Origin: DATCMU01 sp036563245
GTDB lineage: Bacteria; Pseudomonadota; Alphaproteobacteria; Rhizobiales; Devosiaceae
DNA length: 64,000 bases
Direction: 5' to 3'
Assembly (NCBI GenBank): GCA_036563245.1
Contig: DATCMU010000006.1
Coordinates: 1 to 64,000, forward strand
Shown piece after piece: positions 25,468-33,632 of this stretch; the stretch's first letter is position 1; every line of letters begins with the position of its first letter. Below the pieces are notes generated by a model. It was not told the origin of the DNA, ran no database searches, and saw only the letters and a program-made list of their open reading frames with translations. Both the position numbers and the translations under genes were made by a program.

Positions 25468-27944
25468 TCTTCGCCCTCCCTCTGGCCCGCGAAGGCCCTG
25501 AGCGCCAGAAGGGCGATCAACACCAGCCCTTGCGCCATGGCGTTGTAGTCGCTGCTCACGTTGAGCACGCCCAGAAGTGCCCCGATCAACGCCAGCGTCA
25601 CCGCGCCCGCCACCGCCCCGATCGGCGAGACGATGCCTCCCATCAGCGCGCAGCCGCCCATTACCACCGCCGCCACACTCAAAAGGGTGTAGGAATTGCC
25701 CGAATTGATATCGCTGGCGGTGTTGATCGCGGTGAGCGACATGCCCGCCGCCGCCGCAAACACGCCTGCCACCAGATAGCGAACCATGGCGAAACGCGTC
25801 GCCGACCAGCCCGAATTCACCATCGCAGCGGCGTTGTTGCCAAAGCCGCGAAGCGCCACGCCGAGCGGCAACTGGTTCAGGATCGTCGCAATCGCGCCTA
25901 TGACCACGATGAGCAGGATCGAAGTCGGCAGACCGAACACGCTCCAGTTCACCGCAGCACTGAGCCACGAAGGGCTGGCGCCACCGGGCGTTGGCTGGAT
26001 CGAATAGCCGATGCCAGCCCAGATGAACGACGCGCCGAGCGTCACCACGATTGCGGGGATTCGCCGCGCGTGTATCAGCCAGCCCAGCGCCGAATAGGCG
26101 AGGATGCCCAGGAGGATAGCGGCAACACCATAAAGCGGGTAGTCATAGAGCAGCGTCGCGCTCAATACGCTGACCAGCCCCGCGAATGCCCCCACGCCAA
26201 GGTCGATTTCGCTTCCGCCCACGATGTACATCTGGGCCATTGCGACCAGAACCAGCGATACGGCGGGCATCAGAAGCAGGTCAAGGCCGAACACCGAAGC
26301 GATCGCGGGGTTGTTCAGCATCATGACGCCAAGCACGATCACCATGCCCAGAAAAGGGGCGGATTGCAGAAGCGTCTGGCCCAGCCGGCGACCTCGTGAA
26401 CCCTCATTGGTGCCCGTTTCCGCGGCCTTGCCCTGGTGGGCAAACGACGCGCCCACAATCGCCTCCTCGGTGATCTGGGCGCCGACAAGTTCGCTGACGA
26501 TCTCACCGTCCGCAAAGACCAGAACCCGGTCCGCGGCAAGCAGTTCGGCATCTTCGGTCGTGTGCCAGACCAGCGTGTGCCCTTCCTTGGCGGCCTGATT
26601 GCACAGCCGATAGAAGTCCTGCTTGGTGCTGATATCCACACCGCGCGTCGGGTCGTCGAGCAGGACGACGGGCGTCTCGGCGGCCAATGCACGCGCCACC
26701 AGCGCCTTCTGCTGGTTGCCCCCGCTCAATTCGAGAATGTTGGACTGGAACCGGGCCCGGTCGAGCTTGAGGTCGTCGGCGTGACGGGCCACCGATTCGG
26801 CCTCGCGGCGCTGGGACACGAATTCCAGGAATCCGCGCTTGGCGATCCGCCCGATAAAGATGTTGAACAGCACCGTGCCGAGGGCGAACACGCCTTCCTT
26901 CCGTCGGTCGCCGGCAATGAAGCTCGCGCTGCCGGTGCGCACGACATCGCCCTCGTTCTTCCTTGCGGCAAAGATCGCATGGAGAAGTTCCTTCTGGCCG
27001 CTGCCCTCCAGGCCCGCAAGGCCAACGATCTCCCCGCGTCGCATGTCCACGTCGCGCCCAAGGCGGGTGGTGAAACGGCCGCCAATGCGCACCACGGTGT
27101 CGCCGGTGCGCGCTTCCTGCGTTTCGGCATGCCGGTGAACGATGCCCGCGTCCCCGCCCATCAGTTCCACAAGATGATCGAAGGACGATTCCGCGGCCGC
27201 GCCCTGCCAGGCAACGCTTCCATTGCGCAACACCACGACTTTCGTAGCGATGTCGACAATCTCGTGGAGCTTGTGGCTGATGAAGATGAAGGCCAGTCCC
27301 TCGCGCGATCTGGCATGCATGAAGGCGCGCAGCTGGCGCGAGCGTTCCTGGTCGAGCGATGACGTCGGCTCGTCGAGCACCACCAGCTTCAGGCCCGGGC
27401 TTGCGGCCGCCCTCGCGATCTCGACCATTTGCCGCTCGCCGATACCGAGGTCTCCGACCTTGGTGTTGACGTCGAGCCCGAAACCGGGAAACACCATCTC
27501 GAGCGCATCGCGAGCCTTCTGCTGGTAGACACGCCGCCAGCCGGGCATCATGCGCGCCTCTTCCGGCGCCTCGATATAGAAGTTCTCGGCCACGGACAGG
27601 TTGGTGCACAGCGAGAATTCCTGGTGCACCATGCGGATGCCCCGCCTCTGCGCCTCGCCGGTACCGTAGTCGGCGAACCCGACCGTTTCGTCGCCGAAGG
27701 AAAGCGTGCCCAGCGTGGGGGCTATCGCGCCACTCAAGATACGCATCAGCGTGGATTTGCCCGCGCCATTGCCGCCGACAAGTCCGATGATATCGCCTTC
27801 GCGAACCTCGAGATCGATCTGTGAATTGGCCAGCGTGGCGCCGAAGGCCTTGGTGATCCCCTGCAGCCGAACCAGAGGCCTTCCCGCGATTGCTTGTTGT
27901 TCAGGACGACGGGATTGTTGCAGGACGAGACCGCTTTCGGACAA
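25464..27944 (-). CDS. Fused CUT2 ABC ATPase (RbsA type) and permease (RbsC type)
   Basis: An 826-residue fusion. Residues about 25-475 are a double ATPase: first Walker A GGNGAGKST (about 57-65), Q-loop VHQEFSL, Walker B VVLDEPTSSLD; second nucleotide site degenerate at Walker A (GLEGSGQKELL) with LSGGNQQK and Walker B LLDDPTRGVD, where Asp replaces the usual Glu. Residues about 495-826 are a complete RbsC-like permease with GGSEIDLGVGA and ARRIPAIVVTLGASF. The start TTG at 27944 is preferred: GGAGGG lies 5 nt upstream, whereas the ATG at 27983 lies inside a stem-loop. It pairs with the separate permease 24469-25467. Confidence 0.88.
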   Translation of the reverse strand: MSESGLVLQQSRRPEQQAIAGRPLVRLQGITKAFGATLANSQIDLEVREGDIIGLVGGNGAGKSTLMRILSGAIAPTLGTLSFGDETVGFADYGTGEAQRRGIRMVHQEFSLCTNLSVAENFYIEAPEEARMMPGWRRVYQQKARDALEMVFPGFGLDVNTKVGDLGIGERQMVEIARAAASPGLKLVVLDEPTSSLDQERSRQLRAFMHARSREGLAFIFISHKLHEIVDIATKVVVLRNGSVAWQGAAAESSFDHLVELMGGDAGIVHRHAETQEARTGDTVVRIGGRFTTRLGRDVDMRRGEIVGLAGLEGSGQKELLHAIFAARKNEGDVVRTGSASFIAGDRRKEGVFALGTVLFNIFIGRIAKRGFLEFVSQRREAESVARHADDLKLDRARFQSNILELSGGNQQKALVARALAAETPVVLLDDPTRGVDISTKQDFYRLCNQAAKEGHTLVWHTTEDAELLAADRVLVFADGEIVSELVGAQITEEAIVGASFAHQGKAAETGTNEGSRGRRLGQTLLQSAPFLGMVIVLGVMMLNNPAIASVFGLDLLLMPAVSLVLVAMAQMYIVGGSEIDLGVGAFAGLVSVLSATLLYDYPLYGVAAILLGILAYSALGWLIHARRIPAIVVTLGASFIWAGIGYSIQPTPGGASPSWLSAAVNWSVFGLPTSILLIVVIGAIATILNQLPLGVALRGFGNNAAAMVNSGWSATRFAMVRYLVAGVFAAAAGMSLTAINTASDINSGNSYTLLSVAAVVMGGCALMGGIVSPIGAVAGAVTLALIGALLGVLNVSSDYNAMAQGLVLIALLALRAFAGQREGEE

Positions 27945-27971
27945 TGTTCCCTCCGCTTGCCGGATCGAAGG

Positions 27972-27999
27972 CCGGGCGCGCATCGACGAGCGCGCCCGG
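27972..27999 (-). promoter_or_regulatory. Strong stem-loop between binding-protein gene and fused ATPase-permease gene
   Basis: CCGGGCGCGC (27972-27981) pairs perfectly with GCGCGCCCGG (27990-27999) around an 8-nt loop. It lies 33 nt past the binding-protein stop and just before the proposed TTG start, and has no U-run. It would mask the ATG at 27983 and probably separates high binding-protein output from low membrane-protein output. Confidence 0.65.
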
Positions 28000-28031
28000 A
28001 CCTGTAGCCTAACCCTGGTGCCGACCTGGCG

Positions 28032-29054
28032 CTACTTGCTCAGGAGATTTTCCTTCACCCAGTCGAGCGAATAGCTGGGGCTGATGATCTGGCCACTGGG
28101 CAGCTTGGCGTACTCGGCCAGGTTGCTGGCATCGACGGTGGCGACCGGCATGATCATCATCTTGGGAGCATCGGCGCCCTGGAGCAGGGAGAGCCCAAGC
28201 CAGAACGCCGCGCCACCGATACCCGGCGTGGTGTTCATCGAAATGGTCTGGTAGCCGTTCTTGGCATTCTCCTCGGCCCACCATTTGACGAAATCGGTGC
28301 CGCCACCGCCTTCGATGATTGGCATATGGTCGGTATATTCGCCACCATACTGCACGAAGGCCTGTGCAATCCCGACATCATCGCTACCGCCCTGTGCCAG
28401 CACCGCATCGACATGCGGAAGGCTGGGCAGCACGTTGGTGATCGCCGCCTGGGCGACAGACGCAGTGGCCTGGCCGTAAACAGTCGCCACCACCTTGATG
28501 TCGGGGTACTTGGCCAGCACGGATTGCTGCGCGTTGTACATGTCGTTGTCAGGCGCCGAACCCTTCACGCCACGCACCTGGATGATGTTGCCCTTGCCGC
28601 CCAGCATCTTGATGACGGCTTCGGCCTGCGCCGCCTTGTAGCCCTTGAAGTCGAAGTTCAGCTGGTAATTGCAGGGAGCATTGGCAATCGAGTCGAAGGA
28701 AACCACGATAATGCCTGCGGCACATGCCTTCTCGATCACGCCGTTGACGGCGGTTTCGGAAGCCGCATCGACAAGAATGACGTCGACCTTCTTCAGGATC
28801 AGCTCGGCGATCTGGCTGTTCTGCTGGGCGACCGAACCGTCGCCATTCATGGAGATGTAGTCGGCGATCTGCCCATTGGCCTTCGCCTCCTTTGCCGCGG
28901 CCTCGAAGGCTTCGACCATCTGATGGCGCCAGGTGTTGCCGTAATAGGCGTTGGAAAGCGCAATGACCGGAGCATCCGGTGATGCGAATGCGGGCACCGA
29001 GGCGGCGACGATCAAGGCGGCCGCGCCGAGTGCTGCTGAAAGACCAAGCTTCAT
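28032..29054 (-). CDS. CUT2 sugar-binding protein (RbsB type), D-apiose importer candidate
   Basis: A 340-residue periplasmic-binding protein of the RbsB/Peripla_BP_4 fold. The signal peptide is about residues 1-24 ending VPAFAS. The fold blocks are VIALSNAYYGNTWRHQMVEA, NSQIAELILKKVDVILVDA, GIIVVSFDS and AVLAQGGSDDVG. GGGAGGAAATGGT precedes the ATG. It is the first gene of a three-gene importer operon, and an operator-like site shared with the apnL promoter covers its -10. Peripla_BP_4 proteins include the known D-apiose binders, so D-apiose or D-apionate is the proposed ligand by context. Confidence 0.9.
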   Translation of the reverse strand: MKLGLSAALGAAALIVAASVPAFASPDAPVIALSNAYYGNTWRHQMVEAFEAAAKEAKANGQIADYISMNGDGSVAQQNSQIAELILKKVDVILVDAASETAVNGVIEKACAAGIIVVSFDSIANAPCNYQLNFDFKGYKAAQAEAVIKMLGGKGNIIQVRGVKGSAPDNDMYNAQQSVLAKYPDIKVVATVYGQATASVAQAAITNVLPSLPHVDAVLAQGGSDDVGIAQAFVQYGGEYTDHMPIIEGGGGTDFVKWWAEENAKNGYQTISMNTTPGIGGAAFWLGLSLLQGADAPKMMIMPVATVDASNLAEYAKLPSGQIISPSYSLDWVKENLLSK

Positions 29055-29110
29055 ACCATTTCCTCCCGTATGTTCGGCGCCGCGACCTCATCGCTGTAGA
29101 CGCCACATGA

Positions 29111-29146
29111 GATACATATTATACCAGTTACAACGTGGCAAGCCAA
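29111..29146 (-). promoter_or_regulatory. Promoter and operator A of the CUT2 importer operon
   Basis: On the minus strand TTGGCT (29146-29141) is followed by exactly 17 nt and a perfect -10 TATAAT (29123-29118). The -10 is embedded in GTAACTGGTATAATATGTAT (29131-29112), one of three copies of a shared motif TAACWGGTATMAT...GTA in this locus. The overlap predicts repression by the FadR-type regulator at 29647-30369. Confidence 0.7.
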
Positions 29147-29608
29147 TTTGAGAGCTGCGCCAGAGGCGGTGGCGCCAAAGGCGGGGAGGCGGCAGTGGTC
29201 GGCATGCTGGAGAGGGCAGGATTCGAAGTCCCGGACGGACAACGCCGGTCTCCGGCTGCAACGAGAGGCCACGGGGGAGAGCCCTGGCTCACAGCGTACC
29301 GGCCAGAAGGTTCGCCGCTTTCGCCCGACCAACAAGTGCAGCGGCACTCGGACGCATTTGTCTTATGCCAGTCTGGCGGATCGGCGCATCTCGATCAGCA
29401 CCAGCCAGTATCCTGGCAGGGGAAATCCAGCTGCCCGAGAACGCAGGCCTTGTCGATTTCGGCGGCGCAAGATGCAAGGACAACTCGATCTGACCCGCAC
29501 GCGCGCCCTCTTCGGACCGGCCTGATAACCCACGGCGTGGTGGCGGGCCGCATTGCAGCGCCCTCCGATATCGTGCGCGCCGTCCAGCAACCAGGGTCGC
29601 CATCGCAC
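29147..29608. other. Intergenic region without a gene; carries a tRNA-Ser 3'-end remnant
   Basis: Between the two divergent transcription units about 460 bp show no coding pattern. Open frames here are short, lack ribosome-binding sites and have no recognisable motifs. The only structured element is the tRNA-like segment at 29209-29234. Confidence 0.55.
29209..29234 (-). repeat. Diverged copy of tRNA-Ser 3' end (possible old attachment-site remnant)
   Basis: The 26 bp here align without gaps to 46791-46816, the acceptor/T-arm end of the tRNA-Ser gene, with 21 identities by my count. They share the blocks GGAGAGGG and GGATTCGAA in the same orientation. The T-stem no longer pairs and no 5' acceptor strand is present 90 nt away, so it is not a working tRNA. 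The two copies bracket a 17.6-kb segment with both apiose enzyme sets. An integration scar is possible but unproven. Confidence 0.5.
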
Positions 29609-29654
29609 TTGCTGCGGCCGGCGAACCCCTCTAGATAACAGGTATCATGAGTAC
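29609..29654 (+). promoter_or_regulatory. Promoter and operator B overlapping the FadR-type start codon
   Basis: TTGCTG (29609-29614), a 17-nt spacer and TAGATA (29632-29637) make a plausible promoter whose start point would fall a few bases before the ATG at 29647. Operator copy B, ATAACAGGTATCATGAGTAC (29635-29654), covers the -10 and the start codon itself. No ribosome-binding site precedes the ATG, so a leaderless, self-repressed transcript is suggested. Confidence 0.55.
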
Positions 29655-30369
29655 CAAAAGCCCCATTCCGCGCGTCAAGCTTTCAGACCAGGTGCAAAAC
29701 CGGCTGCTTGCGGTCATCCAGACCGAAGGGCTGCGCCCCGGCGACCCACTGCCCTCCGAGCGCGAACTGATGGAGGCCTATTCGGTCGGACGTCCGGCCA
29801 TTCGCGAAGCCATGCAGAACCTGCAGCGCATGGGCCTGGTGGAGATCAAGCACGGCGAGCGCCCGCGCATAGCCGAACCCTCGTTCGACCGCATGGTCGA
29901 CCAGATGGGCGAAACCATCCGGCACTTGCTCATGCACTCGGAGACCTCGCTCAGCCACCTCAAGGAGGCCCGGGCGACGTTCGAAATGGAAATGGCGCGA
30001 ATCGCGGCGCGCAAGCGCACCGATGCCGACATCGCCGATCTCAAGGCCATCCTCGACAAGCAGGAATCGGTCAGGCTGATTTCGCCGAAATTCCTCGAGG
30101 CGGACGCCGAGTTTCATCACAGGATCGCCGTGATCAGCGCGAATCCGATCTTCTCTTCGCTCAGTCTTTCGCTGTTTCGCTGGCTGGCGCAATTCCACTT
30201 CGATCTCGTGCGCAAGCCCGGACTGGAACAACTCACGCTCGCTGAGCATTGGCAGATCGTGAAGGCGATCGAAAAGGGCGACCCCGATGAAGCCGCCAAG
30301 GTTACCGAGGATCACCTGAACCGGGCCAACCGGCTCTATCATCAGGATAATTTCAGCCAGAAATCCTGA
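29647..30369 (+). CDS. GntR/FadR family regulator of apiose/apionate genes
   Basis: A 240-residue FadR-subfamily regulator. The winged HTH is at about 12-80 (KLSDQVQNRLLAVIQTEGL, LPSERELMEAYSVGRPAIRE, LVEIKHGERP), and the FCD effector domain follows with an ADAEFHHRI segment and HWQIVKAI, His-containing helices that usually bind a metal and a carboxylate ligand. It lies between the CUT2 importer (divergent) and the apnL operon (same strand). Matching operator-like sites lie before all three units, so it probably represses them until a pathway acid such as D-apionate appears. Confidence 0.9.
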   Translation: MSTKSPIPRVKLSDQVQNRLLAVIQTEGLRPGDPLPSERELMEAYSVGRPAIREAMQNLQRMGLVEIKHGERPRIAEPSFDRMVDQMGETIRHLLMHSETSLSHLKEARATFEMEMARIAARKRTDADIADLKAILDKQESVRLISPKFLEADAEFHHRIAVISANPIFSSLSLSLFRWLAQFHFDLVRKPGLEQLTLAEHWQIVKAIEKGDPDEAAKVTEDHLNRANRLYHQDNFSQKS

Positions 30370-30401
30370 ACTTCGGACACCTGCGATGCAAGGATGTTCG
30401 G

Positions 30402-30436
30402 GATTGTGCGTCATCAATAACTGGTATAATGAGTAC
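30402..30436 (+). promoter_or_regulatory. Promoter and operator C of the apnL operon
   Basis: A perfect -10 TATAAT (30425-30430) lies within ATAACTGGTATAATGAGTAC (30417-30436), the best copy of the operator motif seen at 29112-29131 and 29635-29654. The -35 is weak (GATTGT, 30402-30407, 17-nt spacer). ACT and AGT at 30420-30434 form the outer dyad of the motif. Confidence 0.65.
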
Positions 30437-30465
30437 TTGAGATAGATCAGGCCTCAAGCTCTGCG

Positions 30466-32370
30466 ATGACATCGGAAAACGTCAGCCTCTTCGGAACTCC
30501 GCAGCCGCCCGCGACGGCGCGCAGTCTTTCGTGCGGGCCGCTTTCGTTCAGTCTCGAGGATGGCGCGTTGCGCACGATCCGTTGGCACGGGATCGAACTG
30601 GTGCGCGCCATCAACTACCCGGCGCGCGACCCCGACTGGGGCACCATGACATACGTGACGACTGAAGAGACGGTCGATGCCGGGCCGGAGCGCATCGTCT
30701 ATCTGCGCCGGTTCGAAACCACCGACGGTATCATCGCTGGCCAGTTCCGCGCATCCGCCGACGCTTCCGGCAAGATCTTGGTCGAACTCTCACTGGCGCC
30801 CGAGCGCGACATCACGGCCAACCGGATCGGTTTTACGATCCTGCATCCGATTGCGGGGCTGGCAGGCCATCCCCTTTCCATCGCGCACAAGGACGGCAGC
30901 ATCGAACACACGACCTTTCCCGAGCGTATCTCGCCGGCTCAGCCTGCCACGGGCATCAGCGGACTCGCCTACAGCATCGAAGAATGCAGCGTAGAGATCG
31001 CCATGTCCGGCGAGGTTTTCGAGATGGAGGACCAGCGCAACTGGTCCGACGCGTCCTTCAAGACCTATTGCCGTCCGCTTTCGCTTCCCTTTCCCTTTCC
31101 CGTCGCCGCCGGCGAGCGGATCGAGCAGCGGATCGAGCTTTCGTTCGCTGGCAGGCCGGTCAGCGCCAAGAACGGTTCGGCGTCGTGGGGGAAAATCGAC
31201 TGGAGCGACCTGGACGAGCCGTTTCCCGATTTCGCGCTCGCCGTGGAAACTGGCTGGACACTACCCGATGGCGCGTCGGGACTGCCCGACCTGGAAAGCG
31301 CCCGGCGCCTGGTGCGCGTGGACCTCCGATCTGCAAAGGCCGGACAAGTCTTGAATCGGTGCCTGGAAGGCGCAAAGGCCCCTGTCGACCTCGAACTGGT
31401 AATTTCCGACGACATCGATGCGATGGCCCGCCAATTGACGTCGCTGGCCAAGGAACTGGGCGAACTCGGCATCCATCCTGAACATGTCATGGCGTTGCCG
31501 GCTGCCTATCTCTCCAGCTACCAGCCCGATGGTGCCTGGCCGACCGGCGCCACGCCCGGCGGCGCGGCAAGAGCCGCCAGAGCGGCATTCCCCGGAGCGC
31601 GCATTGGCGGGGGCATGCTGACCAATTTCACCGAATTCAATCGTCTGCCGCCCGACCCCGTGATCGTCGATTTCATTACCCACGGCACAACCGCAATCGT
31701 TCACGCCGCTGACGACCTTTCCGTGATCGAGACCCTGGAGGCCCTGCCCCACATCTTTCACAGCGCCCAAGCACTGGCGCCGGGAAAGCCATACCGGCTC
31801 GGGCTCGTGTCGATTGGAGCGCGCACCAACCCATACGGGTCGTCCGTGGCTTCGAACCCGGGGCAGGTGCGCAAGCCGCTCGCCATGTCGGACCCGCGAC
31901 ACAAGGCTCTCTTCGGGGCGGCCTTCATGGTGGGAGCCGTGGAGGCCACACAAGGGTGCGGCGTCGCGGCCATGGCCCTGGGTGCGCCCTCCGGTCCGTT
32001 CGGCATCATCGAACCGGACCCGTCGAGCGCAAACCGCGCCCGTCTGTTGCCCGCATTCCACGTGATGCGCGCCCTTCATGAAATGAAAGGCGGCCAGCGA
32101 CTGAAGTCCAGTTCCGCCGATTCCGGTCTGCGCGTCGTCGCTGCGCATGTGCCCGATGCGACCCTGTTCCTGATCGCCAACACCACCAATGAGAACCGGG
32201 AATTCGTCCTGCCTGCACCTGCGAGCATGAGGTGGCTCGACGCGCAATGTATTGGCGACGCGGCAGCGGACCCTCGCTGGCTCCTGCATGCGGGCGGCAC
32301 GCGCAAGGCCGGTGGTCACCTGCCCCCTTACGCCCTCGTGTTTGGACGAATTGAAGCGGAGGAAATATGA
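30466..32370 (+). CDS. apnL: D-apionate lactonase
   Basis: A 634-residue protein that I recognise as the ApnL type by size and by its place beside a RuBisCO-like protein, a DUF1537 kinase and an ApnO-like dehydrogenase. ApnL opens D-apionolactone to D-apionate in the cytoplasm. The N-terminal half (about 20-250) is beta-rich, including LEDGALRTIRWHGIELVRAI; a barrel-like middle carries DLELVISDDID and GGGMLTNFTEFNRLPPD; the C-terminal part is again beta-rich. No signal peptide is present. It overlaps the next gene by ATGA. No catalytic residues are assigned here; the name rests on context and general resemblance. Confidence 0.8.
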   Translation: MTSENVSLFGTPQPPATARSLSCGPLSFSLEDGALRTIRWHGIELVRAINYPARDPDWGTMTYVTTEETVDAGPERIVYLRRFETTDGIIAGQFRASADASGKILVELSLAPERDITANRIGFTILHPIAGLAGHPLSIAHKDGSIEHTTFPERISPAQPATGISGLAYSIEECSVEIAMSGEVFEMEDQRNWSDASFKTYCRPLSLPFPFPVAAGERIEQRIELSFAGRPVSAKNGSASWGKIDWSDLDEPFPDFALAVETGWTLPDGASGLPDLESARRLVRVDLRSAKAGQVLNRCLEGAKAPVDLELVISDDIDAMARQLTSLAKELGELGIHPEHVMALPAAYLSSYQPDGAWPTGATPGGAARAARAAFPGARIGGGMLTNFTEFNRLPPDPVIVDFITHGTTAIVHAADDLSVIETLEALPHIFHSAQALAPGKPYRLGLVSIGARTNPYGSSVASNPGQVRKPLAMSDPRHKALFGAAFMVGAVEATQGCGVAAMALGAPSGPFGIIEPDPSSANRARLLPAFHVMRALHEMKGGQRLKSSSADSGLRVVAAHVPDATLFLIANTTNENREFVLPAPASMRWLDAQCIGDAAADPRWLLHAGGTRKAGGHLPPYALVFGRIEAEEI

Positions 32371-33632
32371 ACAGCCCGACACGGATCGAAGCCGACTACC
32401 TGATCGAGACAGCCTTCGACCCGCGCAAGGCCGTCGAGGCGATGGCGGGCGAACAGTCGTCCGGGACTTTCGTGCCGGTCCCCGGCGAGACGGAGGAACT
32501 CAAGGCACGTGCCGCTGCACGCATCGAGTCGCTTGAGATTGTGGGGGACGTGACCGAGCCAAGCCTTCCCGGTTCGGGCCTGCCGCAAGGCACCGGCGCC
32601 CCACGGCGTGTCGTGGCAAGAACGACGCTGTCCTGGCCCCTCGACAATATTGGACCGTCATTGCCCAACCTCATGGCGACCGTGGCCGGCAACCTGTTCG
32701 AACTGCGCCAGTTCTCGGGCCTGCGGATCACCGACCTGCGACTGCCGGAAGCATTTGCTGCCGCCTATCCCGGACCGCAATTCGGGGTGGAGGGTACGCG
32801 CCGGTTGTCTGGCGTCTTTGATCGCCCACTGATTGGCACCATCGTCAAACCCTCTGTCGGGCTTTCACCGGAACAGACTGCGGACCTCGCCGCCCTTTTG
32901 TGCGCGGCGGGCATCGACTTCATCAAGGACGATGAACTCCAGTCCGATGGACCCGCATGCCCCTTCGAGGCACGGGCCCGCGCCGTGATGCGGGTGATCG
33001 AGGAGCACGCACAGCGCACCGGGCGCAAGGTGATGTATGCGTTCAACCTGACAGGCGAAATCGACCAGATGCGCCGGCGTCACGACCTCGTTCAGTCCCT
33101 CGGGGGAACCTGCGTGATGGTCAGCCTGAACTCGGTGGGCCTCGGGGGAATGGTTGAACTGGGACGCCATGCGACCCTTCCGATCCACGCACACCGCAAC
33201 GGCTGGGGTTATCTCTCACGACACCCCGCACTGGGCTGGTCCTACGTCGCCTGGCAGAAAATCTGGCGGCTGGCCGGCGCTGACCACATGCATGTGAACG
33301 GCCTCGACAACAAGTTCTGCGAGGACAACGAAAGCGTGCTGGCATCGGCAAAGGCGTGTCTGACGCCCATGTTCGAGAACAAGCCATGTACGGTCATGCC
33401 CGTGTTTTCTTCCGGGCAATCCGCCAAACAGGCCGCCGCGACCTATGCGGGCCTTGGCTCCAGCGATCTCATCTATGCCGCTGGCGGGGGCATTATGGCC
33501 CACCCCGAAGGCCCGGCATCGGGCGTCGAGGCTTTGCGCCAGGCATGGGAGGCAGCGCTTTCCGGGGTGCCGGCCGAAACCTACGCCGGGACCCATCCCG
33601 CCCTGGCCGCCGCGCTGGCTGATCGCCGATGA
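32367..33632 (+). CDS. RuBisCO-like protein (3-oxo-isoapionate-4-phosphate transcarboxylase/hydrolase or decarboxylase)
   Basis: A 421-residue RuBisCO large-subunit-like protein (form IV). The KP motif (IVKPSVGLS, K161) and the carbamylation/metal motif IDFIKDDE (K187, D189, E190) are intact, as are PIHAHRNGWG, PVFSSGQ and AAGGGIMAHP. The loop-6 region lacks the catalytic Lys motif of true RuBisCO (NGLDNKFCED instead), so CO2 fixation is not expected. Such proteins act on 3-oxo-isoapionate 4-phosphate: OiaT gives 3-phosphoglycerate and glycolate, OiaX decarboxylates to a tetrulose phosphate. No tetrulose-phosphate isomerase gene is nearby, which favours the OiaT activity, but sequence alone does not settle it. 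Confidence 0.85.
   Translation: MNSPTRIEADYLIETAFDPRKAVEAMAGEQSSGTFVPVPGETEELKARAAARIESLEIVGDVTEPSLPGSGLPQGTGAPRRVVARTTLSWPLDNIGPSLPNLMATVAGNLFELRQFSGLRITDLRLPEAFAAAYPGPQFGVEGTRRLSGVFDRPLIGTIVKPSVGLSPEQTADLAALLCAAGIDFIKDDELQSDGPACPFEARARAVMRVIEEHAQRTGRKVMYAFNLTGEIDQMRRRHDLVQSLGGTCVMVSLNSVGLGGMVELGRHATLPIHAHRNGWGYLSRHPALGWSYVAWQKIWRLAGADHMHVNGLDNKFCEDNESVLASAKACLTPMFENKPCTVMPVFSSGQSAKQAAATYAGLGSSDLIYAAGGGIMAHPEGPASGVEALRQAWEAALSGVPAETYAGTHPALAAALADRR

Noticed and set aside
25468..25968. N-terminal extension of the RbsC-type permease
   Set aside because: The extra 167 residues are an off-frame reading of the fused ATPase-permease gene; ATG at 25467 gives a normal permease coupled by ATGA.
29209..29298. 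A second full tRNA-Ser gene on the minus strand
   Set aside because: Only the 3' end resembles a tRNA; the T-stem does not pair and no matching 5' acceptor or anticodon arm is found at the right distance.
32367..33632. True carbon-fixing RuBisCO large subunit
   Set aside because: Loop-6 lysine motif is absent, the length is short (421 residues), no small subunit or phosphoribulokinase is nearby, and the context is sugar-acid catabolism.
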